From NCBI GenBank assembly GCA_015485945.1, contig WFSM01000095.1:1-7615 (forward strand): 7,615 nt of DNA, read 5' to 3'. The notes under the pieces are model-generated. The model was not told where the DNA came from. It did no database searches and saw only the letters and a list, made by a program, of their open reading frames with translations. Shown here piece by piece: positions 1 to 6,760 of this stretch. This DNA is from Candidatus Bipolaricaulota bacterium (GTDB lineage: Bacteria > Bipolaricaulota > Bipolaricaulia > UBA7950 > UBA9294). Made by a program: the position numbers and the translations under genes. The first letter of the stretch is position 1. Each line of letters starts with the position of its first letter.

Positions 1-902
1 CTGATGAAATCGCACGCAACATGGCGACGTACAAGGAGCAGGCGTTCAAGATCCTCGACCCCAATCGCACTGAGGTTCGCTACAACTCGGAGTGGCTCGG
101 GGCGCTCACGTTCGCCGATGTGATCACCCTCACCGCCAAGTACACCGTCGCGCGCATGCTCGAGCGCGACGACTTCGCAAACCGGTTCGCCGAAAATCGA
201 CCGATCAGCATCCTCGAATTTCTCTATCCGCTCGCCCAGGCGTACGACTCGGTGGCGATTCATGCCGACATCGAACTCGGCGGCGCCGACCAGCTGTTTA
301 ACCTCCTCGTTGGCCGTGAGATCCAACGCGAGTATGGGCAGGATCCTCAGATCGTTCTCACGGTACCGCTTCTGATCGGGACGGACGGGACGCGGGCGAT
401 GAGTCAGTCGGTGGGAAACTACGTCGGGATATCCGAGCCACCGGCGGAGATGTTCGGAAAGCTGATGGCGATCCCCGACGAGCTGATCAATGACTATTTC
501 TTCTTCCTGACCGATGTCCCCAAGGATGAGTATGTGGCCCTGCTGCCCCGCGATGCAAAGCGGAAGCTGGCGTGGGAGATCGTGCGCATGTACCACGGTA
601 CCGCGGCGGCCGATGCCGCCCGGGACGAGTTTGATCGGATTCACATCCGTCATGAGCGCCCGAGCGAGGTCGCGCAGGTGGAGATCGATCGGTCACTGAT
701 AAAGGACGACGGTACGATCTGGATCGTCGATCTCCTCGCTGCCACCGGGCTCGTGCCGAGCCGCGGTGAGGCAAAACGGGTGGTCTCCCAAGGCGGGGTG
801 CGAATTGATGGCGAGCGGGTGACGGCGCTCAATTACGATCTTCCGTTCTCTCCGCCGCACCTGATTCAGGTGGGCAAACGGGCGTTTGTCGAGGTCGTAT
901 GA
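1..902 (+). CDS. tyrS: Tyrosyl-tRNA synthetase, C-terminal part (5' end outside window)
   Basis: This cytoplasmic enzyme charges tRNA-Tyr with tyrosine. The frame is open from the window edge: codons from position 3 read DEIARN before the first ATG at 21, so that ATG is internal and the HIGH motif lies upstream. Visible family blocks, numbered from the codon at 21, are the tyrosine-site region YPLAQAYDS (69-77), the ADIELGGADQLFNLLVGRE block (82-100), the signature loop TDGTRAMSQSVGNY (121-134), and an S4 RNA-binding domain over roughly the last 60 residues. The S4 domain points to a bacterial rather than archaeal enzyme. The loop belongs to the KMSKS-type (TyrZ-like) clade, but reads AMSQS, so both lysines are replaced. 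The TGA stop overlaps the next start as ATGA (899-902). The identity is confident; only the effect of the altered loop is unclear. Confidence 0.95.
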   Translation, partial: DEIARNMATYKEQAFKILDPNRTEVRYNSEWLGALTFADVITLTAKYTVARMLERDDFANRFAENRPISILEFLYPLAQAYDSVAIHADIELGGADQLFNLLVGREIQREYGQDPQIVLTVPLLIGTDGTRAMSQSVGNYVGISEPPAEMFGKLMAIPDELINDYFFFLTDVPKDEYVALLPRDAKRKLAWEIVRMYHGTAAADAARDEFDRIHIRHERPSEVAQVEIDRSLIKDDGTIWIVDLLAATGLVPSRGEAKRVVSQGGVRIDGERVTALNYDLPFSPPHLIQVGKRAFVEVV

Positions 903-1279
903 CCACCTATCTCCTTATCGGGGAGGCGCCAAGTCCCGAGGTGGCAGCCCGGGTTGCCGACCAGTACAAGGACTGTCCGTACGTCCATTTCATCGCCGCG
1001 TTCGGGGCAATGCTCGTGGGCGTGTTTTACTTTCCTCCCGATCGGGAGTGGTGGATCAAACTCGTCGCCGATGAGCCCACGCTTACATTGGGATTGCATC
1101 GTGCCGCGGTCTACCGCACGGATCATCCTGCATCGCCGGAGAAATTTACCCTCCGAATTCCGGAACAGAAAGGCGATATCGCTCCGTGCGGTTCGAAGTG
1201 TATCGATTGTGAGCGGTTTTCTACGTGCTCCCACTGCCCGGCGACGCGCTACTATCTATTCGACAATCAGGTTGGGTGA
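899..1279 (+). CDS. Unrecognised small protein with C-terminal cysteine cluster
   Basis: This is a 126-residue protein that I do not recognise with confidence. Its ATG overlaps the tyrS stop (ATGA), with GAGG at 891-894 as a short ribosome site, so it is probably co-translated with tyrS. Residues 1-90 have no obvious membrane helix or signal peptide. A short hydrophobic stretch lies at about 31-45, followed by EWW (50-52). The C-terminal part holds five cysteines in 17 residues (C97, C101, C104, C110, C113; spacing x3, x2, x5, x2), and C26 is alone. The spacing suggests a bound zinc or an iron-sulfur cluster, and loosely recalls the CG-x2-C-x2-C...C-x2-C pattern of DUF3795-type proteins; that link is only a resemblance. 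The last eight codons, including the stop, overlap the end of mbhN on the other strand. The reading frame is convincing; the function is unknown. Confidence 0.75.
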   Translation: MTTYLLIGEAPSPEVAARVADQYKDCPYVHFIAAFGAMLVGVFYFPPDREWWIKLVADEPTLTLGLHRAAVYRTDHPASPEKFTLRIPEQKGDIAPCGSKCIDCERFSTCSHCPATRYYLFDNQVG

Positions 1280-1648
1280 AAACCGGTCGGTATCCGCGAG
1301 GAGAAACTCGTTGCTCAGCCCGAGTGCTCCGGTGGGACAGATGTCCACGCACTGGTGACAGAACGTACACCGCGCCACGTGGATGCGAATCTTCTTCTCG
1401 TCCGGCTTAAACATGATTACATTTGCTGGGCATACCTTGATGCACAGCTGGCAGCCGATGCACTTGTCACGATCGTAGGTGAGCTTGCCGCGGAGGTCGG
1501 TCGGCACCGGCACCGGAGGATTGATGCGCGCCTCACCGCGCGCCACCTTTCCCAGCAGCCCGGTGACCGACTTCGGCATGTACTTGACCGGGAATGGGTT
1601 GGTAGCCGGCTTGTGCAGTAGTTGTTTGATGAGCGTGGCAAAGATCAT
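1256..1648 (-). CDS. mbhN: MBH hydrogenase subunit N: NuoI-like 2x[4Fe-4S] ferredoxin-type subunit
   Basis: This 130-residue protein is the polyferredoxin subunit of the complex. In the family it sits on the cytoplasmic arm and passes electrons from reduced ferredoxin to the small subunit. Two classical [4Fe-4S] motifs are visible: C63-x2-C66-x2-C69-x3-C73-P and C94-x2-C97-x2-C100-x3-C104-P. The roughly 60-residue N-terminal part, with a basic and amphipathic start and NPFPVKYMP (17-25), is typical of NuoI/MbhN and docks onto the membrane subunit. The ATG at 1648 has AAAGGAG at 1653-1659, four bases upstream of it, and lies 12 bases after the mbhM stop. It is the last gene of the minus-strand operon, as MbhN is in Thermococcales MBH. 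Its TAG stop lies inside the opposite gene. Confidence 0.93.
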   Translation of the reverse strand: MIFATLIKQLLHKPATNPFPVKYMPKSVTGLLGKVARGEARINPPVPVPTDLRGKLTYDRDKCIGCQLCIKVCPANVIMFKPDEKKIRIHVARCTFCHQCVDICPTGALGLSNEFLLADTDRFSPNLIVE

Positions 1649-1652
1649 CGTT

Positions 1653-1659
1653 CTCCTTT
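1653..1659 (-). promoter_or_regulatory. Ribosome binding site of mbhN
   Basis: The minus strand reads AAAGGAG four bases before the ATG at 1648. It lies in the only gap of more than six bases in the operon (1649-1660), and this gap holds nothing else. Confidence 0.7.
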
Positions 1660-1660
1660 C

Positions 1661-2656
1661 TCACAAAATCCGATCGAGCGCGAGGAAGATCATGCCCAGA
1701 AGCGCCATCGCGGTCATCGGCAGCCAGAACAGCCGCGCCACCTGATCGACCTTCAGCCGTGCGAACCCGACCCGCACCACAATCACCGTGAAGAAGATGA
1801 CCACGAATATCTTCACGAGGAAGAACAACGCATCAATAAACGCCCCCAGCGCGCCGGCAAGTCCAAGCGGAGCGGCAATGCCGTACGGAATGAACAACGC
1901 GACAACTAAAGCAGACATCACGATCATCTTGACCGCATCGGCAAGATAGAACATCGCCAGGTTGCGCCCGGAGTACTCGGCAAGGAGTCCCCCGGCAATC
2001 TCGGTCTCCGCTTCCGGAATATCAAACGGGATCTTGGACAACTCGGCCGGCGTGACAACAAGGAGCGAGATCAGGAGAAGGACAAGTCCAATCACCCCGA
2101 GTGGTCCCACCATCCCCCACAACGGGTGCGCGGCGATGACCGCGAGGGAGAACGTGTGCGCTCCGGGGAGGATGGTTGCCAACCGCCACGCGACACTCAC
2201 CAATGTGATCGCCAGCGGAAACTCGTAACTCATCAACATCACCATTTCACGCTGTGCCCCCACGGTGGCGTACGGTGATCCGGCGGCGAATCCACCGATG
2301 ATCATCGCCAGAGCGGGAACAGCGAGCAGGTACAGCACGAGGATCAAGTCTCCGTACCCGGAGAATAGGGGGGCAAACCCGCCGAGGGGAAGGTAGAACA
2401 GGATGGTTGCCACCGCGGCGAGGGATACCACCGGCATTCCATTGAACAGCCAGGTGACGGCGTGGTCGGGGACGATATTCTCCTTAATCATCAGTTTGGT
2501 GACGTCGTAGAACGGCTGGCGCAGCGGCGGGCCGATCCGCCCCTGCATGTGGGCGGCGAGCTTACGGTCGAACCCCTTGTACACCAGTCCGAGCAGCCCG
2601 CTTCCGAACAGGACAACGATGCCGCCCCAAACAGCGGTTGCGATTCCCACAGTCAT
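1661..2656 (-). CDS. mbhM: MBH hydrogenase subunit M: NuoH-like membrane subunit
   Basis: This 331-residue, strongly hydrophobic protein has about eight membrane helices. NuoH/MbhM subunits anchor the hydrogenase arm to the membrane and form the first part of the path that links electron transfer to ion movement. Family signatures are clear: QGRIGPP (38-44) followed by a KLMIKEN-type stretch (54-60), and the acidic cytoplasmic loop PFDIPEAETE (210-219) with EYSG (227-230). The start is set at the ATG at 2656. It overlaps the mbhL stop as ATGA and has AAGGAGG eight bases upstream. A GTG at 2662 would give two more residues but lies only two bases from the GGAGG. The acidic loop residues usual for NuoH are present, so the subunit looks functional. 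Confidence 0.93.
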   Translation of the reverse strand: MTVGIATAVWGGIVVLFGSGLLGLVYKGFDRKLAAHMQGRIGPPLRQPFYDVTKLMIKENIVPDHAVTWLFNGMPVVSLAAVATILFYLPLGGFAPLFSGYGDLILVLYLLAVPALAMIIGGFAAGSPYATVGAQREMVMLMSYEFPLAITLVSVAWRLATILPGAHTFSLAVIAAHPLWGMVGPLGVIGLVLLLISLLVVTPAELSKIPFDIPEAETEIAGGLLAEYSGRNLAMFYLADAVKMIVMSALVVALFIPYGIAAPLGLAGALGAFIDALFFLVKIFVVIFFTVIVVRVGFARLKVDQVARLFWLPMTAMALLGMIFLALDRIL

Positions 2657-3921
2657 CCGCACATCCTCCTTGTTTTTTCTCGCGACAGCTTGACGAGTTC
2701 CTCCTTCAACTTAACCGCCTCGCCCCCGCCCTGATCGACAAGGGTGGCGCGGTCGAGGCAGCACATGCACGGGTCGATCGACGCCGCGATGATCGGGATG
2801 TCGGCAATCTCGTCTCCCATAAACTTCGGTACCCATGACATCAGATTGGAGTAGGTGGGCGCCTTTACCTTCCACGCCACCGGTGCCTCCACCCCCGCTT
2901 CCAACCGAATGTAGTGGAACACCTCGCCGCGCGGTGCCTCGTGACGGCCGATCCCTTCTCCATCCGCCTTTTTCAGGACCGCAAGCAGGGCCGCCACCTT
3001 GGGAATCGACGTGAGTTCGCCACCGGGCATGTGCTCCAGGCAGTACTCAATGATCTTGATCGATTGATCGACCTCAAGAAGGCGGACGACGATGTTGTCG
3101 AACACATCTCCCACTACCGGTTTACCGTAATCCTCTGGCGTGATCGCGCGGATATCCATGTCCGCGTACGCGAGATAGGGCATGTCCTGACGCACGTCCT
3201 TTTTTACCCCCGACGCGCGCGCCGTCGGGCCAACGGCGCACAACGCGACCGCGTCGTCGTAGGTGAGCACCCCGACGTTGCTGGTTCGCATCGCGACCGA
3301 CTTGTCGTGGAGAAACGCGTTAATCATGTCCTGCAGTAAATTTTTATAATAACTGAGCGCTTCGTAGGCAAGGCCGGCCTTTTCGTCGGGGATATCGCGC
3401 CGCACGCCGCCGTAGATCGGGATCGCGTAATCGACGCGGTTACCGGTGAGCTGTTCGAGAAGATCCATCACCTTCTCCCGCACCTTCCACACGAGATGAA
3501 GCAGGGTATCGAACCCAAGCTCGTGCGCCGCAACTCCGGCCCACAACAAATGGGAGTGAATCCGCTCCAGCTCCCCGATAATCGTACGGATATACTGCGC
3601 CCGTGGTGGGACCTCGATGCCGGCAGCGTTTTCCACCGCCTGCGTGAGGGCAAGGGGATGGGAAATCGAGCAGATCCCACAGATCCGTTCCGCCAGGTAC
3701 AGAACCTGGATCAGGTTACGCTTCATCCCCATGTATTCGATTCCGCGATGGGCGTAGCCGGGCTTGATATCCACCCCGACGATCCGTTCCCCGGACAGGC
3801 GGAACGTAAACTGGATCGGCTCTTTGAGCGCTGGGTGTACCGGGCCGATCGGGACCGAGTACGTCGTCTGGGTAGTGCACGTCGTGCATCCGAGCTCGAG
3901 GTTGATCTTGTCGCTATCCAT
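2653..3921 (-). CDS. mbhL: MBH hydrogenase subunit L: NuoD-like [NiFe] catalytic large subunit
   Basis: This 422-residue catalytic subunit is predicted to reduce protons to H2 (or the reverse) at a NiFe centre on the cytoplasmic side. The N-terminal ligand motif is ERICGICSISH (78-88; C81, C84, H88) and the C-terminal one SIDPCMCCLDR (381-391; C385, C388), so all four metal-binding cysteines are present. Complex I NuoD lacks them. Other family blocks are GPVHPALKEP (26-35), GYAHRGIEYMG (55-65), ELERIHSHLLW (117-127), GGVRRDI (171-177), GPTARASG (231-238) and GEGIGRHEAPRGE (321-333). There is a 31-residue tail after R391. Many [NiFe] enzymes have a tail here that is removed during maturation; whether this one is cannot be told. 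Oddities are an extra CTTC (C12, C15) near the N-terminus, C387 between the ligands, and C421 next to the end. The ATG at 3921 has a strong ribosome site and overlaps mbhK by eight bases; a TTG at 3942 is less likely. Confidence 0.94.
   Translation of the reverse strand: MDSDKINLELGCTTCTTQTTYSVPIGPVHPALKEPIQFTFRLSGERIVGVDIKPGYAHRGIEYMGMKRNLIQVLYLAERICGICSISHPLALTQAVENAAGIEVPPRAQYIRTIIGELERIHSHLLWAGVAAHELGFDTLLHLVWKVREKVMDLLEQLTGNRVDYAIPIYGGVRRDIPDEKAGLAYEALSYYKNLLQDMINAFLHDKSVAMRTSNVGVLTYDDAVALCAVGPTARASGVKKDVRQDMPYLAYADMDIRAITPEDYGKPVVGDVFDNIVVRLLEVDQSIKIIEYCLEHMPGGELTSIPKVAALLAVLKKADGEGIGRHEAPRGEVFHYIRLEAGVEAPVAWKVKAPTYSNLMSWVPKFMGDEIADIPIIAASIDPCMCCLDRATLVDQGGGEAVKLKEELVKLSREKTRRMCG
2665..2671 (-). 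promoter_or_regulatory. Ribosome binding site that fixes the mbhM start
   Basis: The minus strand reads AAGGAGG here, eight bases from the ATG at 2656 but only two from the GTG at 2662. This decides the start in favour of the ATG. The site lies inside the last codons of mbhL and encodes part of the terminal TRRM residues. Confidence 0.8.
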
Positions 3922-4441
3922 CGCGCTCCTCCCATTTGACAATGCGCTTCACGGACTTCTGCGTCTCTTCTTCCAGGTCCTTACGCCACGGGTGAATCGT
4001 CATGTCTTCGGGAAGGAACAAGTTGCGTCCATCCGGAATTCCGTCGATTGTGATCCCGTAGAATTCCTGTTTCTCCCGTTCTGAGGTAAGGGCACCGGGG
4101 AGGAGACCGGTGATGGTGGGGAGGTGAAAGTCATCTTTGGGGACGCGGGTGCGGATCGTGAACGTAATCTCGCCGTAACGCTCGCCCCATCCGACAGCAA
4201 AGTGGTAGTTGAACGCCACCATATCGCCGAGATCGTCTCCCGAGATCACCGACAAGTGGGGAGAGAACCGATCACACAGGTATGTGACCGCAGCGGGCAA
4301 CTGAGCGCGCGGAATCTCGATCCACACGTCGTACACCGGCCGCGGTGCGGTTGTGCCCACGGTACGTTCGACCACGTGGGAGTCCGTGATCACGGCGCCA
4401 AATTTCTCTTTGAACGCAGTCAGGATCTCATCCGGGGTCAT
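3914..4441 (-). CDS. mbhK: MBH hydrogenase subunit K: NuoC-like subunit
   Basis: This 175-residue soluble subunit belongs to the 30-kDa/NuoC family. In MBH and complex I it is a structural partner of the large subunit on the cytoplasmic arm and carries no cofactor. The NuoC signature is visible as EREKQEFYGITIDGIPDGRN (121-140), followed by LFLPEDM (141-147) and HPWRKD (150-155). These match the usual ERE-x-x-D-x-x-G-I...G-x-P-D-x-R...LPED...RKD layout, with E126 where complex I proteins often have D. The start is the ATG at 4441, which overlaps the mbhJ stop as ATGA and is preceded by a GGGGTGA site. A longer open frame reaches back to 4519 but would overlap mbhJ by over 80 bases. The stop (TAG, 3914-3916) lies within the start of mbhL. 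Confidence 0.92.
   Translation of the reverse strand: MTPDEILTAFKEKFGAVITDSHVVERTVGTTAPRPVYDVWIEIPRAQLPAAVTYLCDRFSPHLSVISGDDLGDMVAFNYHFAVGWGERYGEITFTIRTRVPKDDFHLPTITGLLPGALTSEREKQEFYGITIDGIPDGRNLFLPEDMTIHPWRKDLEEETQKSVKRIVKWEERDG
3926..3933 (-). promoter_or_regulatory. Ribosome binding site that fixes the mbhL start
   Basis: The minus strand reads GGGAGGAG, with the GGAGG core six bases from the ATG at 3921. An upstream in-frame TTG (3942) would place this site inside the coding region and has no comparable site of its own. Confidence 0.8.
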
Positions 4442-4869
4442 TTGCTCACCCCTGCCTGTTCTAAGTGGGCTACTGCCTTGACCACTCCGTCGATGATCGC
4501 CTCGGGCCGTGGCGGGCACCCCGGGACGTAAACAGCGACGGGAACAACCTCGTCCACCGGTCCTTGCACGTTGTACGACTCGTAGAATACCCCACCAGTC
4601 GAGCCGCAGCCGCCCACAACAACGACCGCCTTGGGATCGGGGGTCTGATCGTAGATCCGCTTGAGGCGGGACAGCATCGGGCGGGTCACCGGCCCAGTCA
4701 CGAGGAGAACATCAGCATGACGCGGCGTCCCGGTAAGCATGATCCCGAACCGCTCGGTGTCGTACCGCGGGGTGAGGGCGGCGACGATCTCGATATCACA
4801 CCCATTGCATGATCCAGTCGCGACGTGGAACACCCATAATGCCTTTTTGAACGACCGCGGCAGCGCCAT
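4438..4869 (-). CDS. mbhJ: MBH hydrogenase subunit J: NuoB-like small subunit with proximal [4Fe-4S] cluster
   Basis: This 143-residue protein is the hydrogenase small subunit, which carries the [4Fe-4S] cluster next to the active site of MbhL. The four ligands are C21 and C24 (GSCNGCD), C88 (GGCGS) and C118 (PGCPPRPE). The C-x2-C spacing is that of hydrogenase small subunits; complex I NuoB has two adjacent cysteines at this point. There is no twin-arginine or other signal peptide, so it should face the cytoplasm, as in group 4 enzymes. The length and the absence of extra cluster domains fit the minimal MbhJ/EchC/NuoB type. The ATG at 4869 follows the mbhI stop by six bases, with GAGGTGA overlapping the end of mbhI as its ribosome site. 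Confidence 0.95.
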   Translation of the reverse strand: MALPRSFKKALWVFHVATGSCNGCDIEIVAALTPRYDTERFGIMLTGTPRHADVLLVTGPVTRPMLSRLKRIYDQTPDPKAVVVVGGCGSTGGVFYESYNVQGPVDEVVPVAVYVPGCPPRPEAIIDGVVKAVAHLEQAGVSK

Positions 4870-4875
4870 CTCATC

Positions 4876-5214
4876 TCACCTCAGCAGTCCAATGACGATG
4901 AACACCACTGCGAGAACGCCGATGAACCACGCGAAGTAGTCGGACAGAACTCCGGTATGCCATTCGCGGATGCGATCGTAATAAGCGCGCAACCCCGCGG
5001 TCATCCCCCAGTACAGGTGGTCACCACTCACATGCAGTCGCGCCGGATCCGGTTCTTCGTTCCCGGCGAGGAATGGCTTTGTTTGATCGGAGTTTTTCTT
5101 GTAGTCCTTGCGACCGGCACCCCAGATCCAGAACCCAATTCCAAGCACCCCCAGAAACAGGAGCGTCCATACGACCGGACTCCAGATGCCAAATCCCGTA
5201 TTGATCGCGTTCAC
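4876..5214 (-). CDS. mbhI: MBH hydrogenase subunit I: small membrane subunit with two helices
   Basis: This 112-residue protein has one membrane helix near the N-terminus (about 14-33) and one at the C-terminus (about 93-111). Between them is a polar segment containing KPFLAGNEEPDP (46-57) and then an amphipathic stretch (about 66-90). In Pyrococcus MBH the gene between the MrpD-like subunit and the small subunit encodes MbhI, whose long lateral helix braces the antiporter-like module against the hydrogenase module. The amphipathic stretch here could be that helix. MBX/MBS operons are known to carry a second MrpD-like gene instead, so its presence supports MBH. The identification rests on position, size and topology more than on motifs. 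The start is GTG at 5214, one base after the mbhH stop, with GGGAGGG at 5219-5225. Confidence 0.8.
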   Translation of the reverse strand: MNAINTGFGIWSPVVWTLLFLGVLGIGFWIWGAGRKDYKKNSDQTKPFLAGNEEPDPARLHVSGDHLYWGMTAGLRAYYDRIREWHTGVLSDYFAWFIGVLAVVFIVIGLLR

Positions 5215-5215
5215 G

Positions 5216-6760
5216 TCACCCTCCCATCACCGCACCAATGTACGCATCTCGTCCCATCCACAACGCTTTCGCCGCCGGCGTCACGATCGTGTGCACGAAG
5301 AACCCGGGGAACAGGCCGAACGCGATCACCACCACGGCCAGCGTGCCCATGGCGGCGAACATCCATCCCGACGGCCGTGCCGCTGGCGCGCCCAACCGCG
5401 GCCCAAGGAACGCGGACTGGAACACCTTCACAAACACCGCAAGCAGGAGGATGCTCCCCAGAATAGCAATTACCGCCAAAATCGGGCTGTAGCGGAACGT
5501 GGACTCATAGATCATCAGTTTGGACGCGAATCCGTTGAACGGCGGAATCCCGGCGAGAGCGAACGACCCAATCATGAAGAACACGGCGGTCCACGGCAGA
5601 TCATGCCCCAGCCCGCCCATTCGATTTAAGTTACGCGTGCCCGCAGCCCGGATCACGGCGCCGGCGGACAGGAACAGCAATCCGACGCAGGCAGCGTCGT
5701 TGATCATATGAAATATCCCTCCCTGCATCGCCACCAGCCCGAACGGCTGGTGCCCGGCGCTCGTCGCCAATCCGACCCCGACTCCGAGGAGCATGTACCC
5801 AATCTGGGACACAGCGCCATAGGCAATCAATCGCTTGATATCGCTCTGGATCAACGCCATCGTTACCCCGACGAATATCGTGAGAAGGGCAAGCGTGATC
5901 AGGATCCATCCCAGCGCGGTGACGCTGATCGTCAACCCATACAGGGTGAACAACACCCGAAACAGGCCGTACAGGCTCGCTTGAGAGTTGGCGACCAACA
6001 CTGCTGCGATCGGAGCCGGCGCCTCGCCGTACGCATCCGGGGCCCACATGTGCATCGGAACCGCACCCGCCTTCATCGCTAATGCGGTGAGCAACAGCCC
6101 AAGAGCAATCTTATCGACCATGCTACCGCCGATATGTGCCGCTAAGTACGCGATGTTCAGCCCATCATACTCGCCGTACAACAGCCCGATCGCCAAAAGG
6201 ACGAACAACCCGGATACGGTGTACAGGGTCATCGTCTTGAACGCCGCTTCCTGCGATTTGCCTTGCCACGCGCGGAACCCGATCAGCCCGCACGCGGCAA
6301 TTGACGTAATCTCCAGAAACACGAAGAAGTTGAACAGATCACCGGTCAATTCCATCCCGAAGATCCCTGCTCCCAGCAGAAGGAACAGCGCCTCGTACAT
6401 GTTGCCGCCGGAGCGCCGCCGCCAGTACGGGAAGCTGTAGAAAATCGCGGTGATAAGGACAAGTGCTGTCAAAATCACCATGAACGCGCTCATCCCGTCC
6501 ACTTCGAGGATGATCCTGATGGGGAAGTGCATCCCCAACGGCAGCGTCGCCATTCCGCCGAGCACGTAGGTAATCGGAGCGGCGGAGGTAAACACGTGCG
6601 CCGCCACCAATCCGGCACACGCTGTCGTCAGAAGCGCAATCAACCCGGTGAATATGCGGCGCAGCGGCACACTGATCCGCCCGATCAACGGGACGGCGAA
6701 TGCGCCAAGCAGTGGAATCGCGATCAACAGCACCGGAGCGTTGAAAATGAGGGCATTCAT
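5216..6760 (-). CDS. mbhH: MBH hydrogenase subunit H: MrpD/NuoL-M-N antiporter-like subunit
   Basis: This 514-residue protein with about 14 membrane helices belongs to the proton-conducting membrane transporter family. In MBH it is thought to move ions when the hydrogenase turns over. Retained key positions are E150 in the fifth helix (FNFFVFLEITS), K230 in the seventh (ALAMKAGAVPMHMWAPDAY), IKRLIAYGAVSQIGYM (308-323), and the twelfth-helix block GIPPFNGFASK with K414. Two expected lysines are missing by eye alignment: the eighth-helix lysine (NuoM K265 equivalent) is Q260, and the tenth-helix lysine (NHAxxKxxLF in MrpD/NuoL) is V359 in HMINDAACVGLLFLSAG, with D355 where histidine is common. 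The ATG at 6760 overlaps the mbhG stop as ATGA, with AAAGGAG eight bases upstream. No frameshift or truncation is seen. Confidence 0.92.
   Translation of the reverse strand: MNALIFNAPVLLIAIPLLGAFAVPLIGRISVPLRRIFTGLIALLTTACAGLVAAHVFTSAAPITYVLGGMATLPLGMHFPIRIILEVDGMSAFMVILTALVLITAIFYSFPYWRRRSGGNMYEALFLLLGAGIFGMELTGDLFNFFVFLEITSIAACGLIGFRAWQGKSQEAAFKTMTLYTVSGLFVLLAIGLLYGEYDGLNIAYLAAHIGGSMVDKIALGLLLTALAMKAGAVPMHMWAPDAYGEAPAPIAAVLVANSQASLYGLFRVLFTLYGLTISVTALGWILITLALLTIFVGVTMALIQSDIKRLIAYGAVSQIGYMLLGVGVGLATSAGHQPFGLVAMQGGIFHMINDAACVGLLFLSAGAVIRAAGTRNLNRMGGLGHDLPWTAVFFMIGSFALAGIPPFNGFASKLMIYESTFRYSPILAVIAILGSILLLAVFVKVFQSAFLGPRLGAPAARPSGWMFAAMGTLAVVVIAFGLFPGFFVHTIVTPAAKALWMGRDAYIGAVMGG
5219..5225 (-). 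promoter_or_regulatory. Ribosome binding site that supports the GTG start of mbhI
   Basis: The minus strand reads GGGAGGG, with its GGAGG core five bases from the GTG at 5214. It lies in the last codons of mbhH. No ATG occurs in frame before residue 71, so GTG is the only sensible start. Confidence 0.7.

Noticed and set aside
866..1234. Minus-strand open frame of 122 codons opposite the small cysteine-cluster gene
   Set aside because: The plus-strand frame has an ATGA link with tyrS, a ribosome site and an ordered cysteine pattern. The minus-strand frame has none of these and overlaps the end of tyrS.
1279..1291. Short ACCGGT-centred inverted repeat as a terminator
   Set aside because: The stem is very short, has no T-run and lies within mbhN coding sequence, so it cannot be supported as a terminator.
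1661..2662. mbhM start at GTG 2662
   Set aside because: It is only two bases from the AAGGAGG site, while the ATG at 2656 has ideal spacing and the ATGA overlap seen at other junctions.
3496..3939. Plus-strand open frame of 147 codons inside mbhL, and similar ones such as 2914-3339 and 5108-5629
   Set aside because: They lie opposite well-conserved genes, have arginine- and proline-rich shadow composition, no convincing ribosome sites and no recognisable motifs.
2653..3942. mbhL start at TTG 3942
   Set aside because: The GGGAGGAG site at 3926-3933 lies downstream of that codon and is well spaced for the ATG at 3921.
3914..4519. Longer mbhK starting at 4519
   Set aside because: It would overlap mbhJ by 82 bases and its extra N-terminus has no family likeness. 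The ATG at 4441 has an ATGA overlap, a ribosome site and a normal NuoC start.
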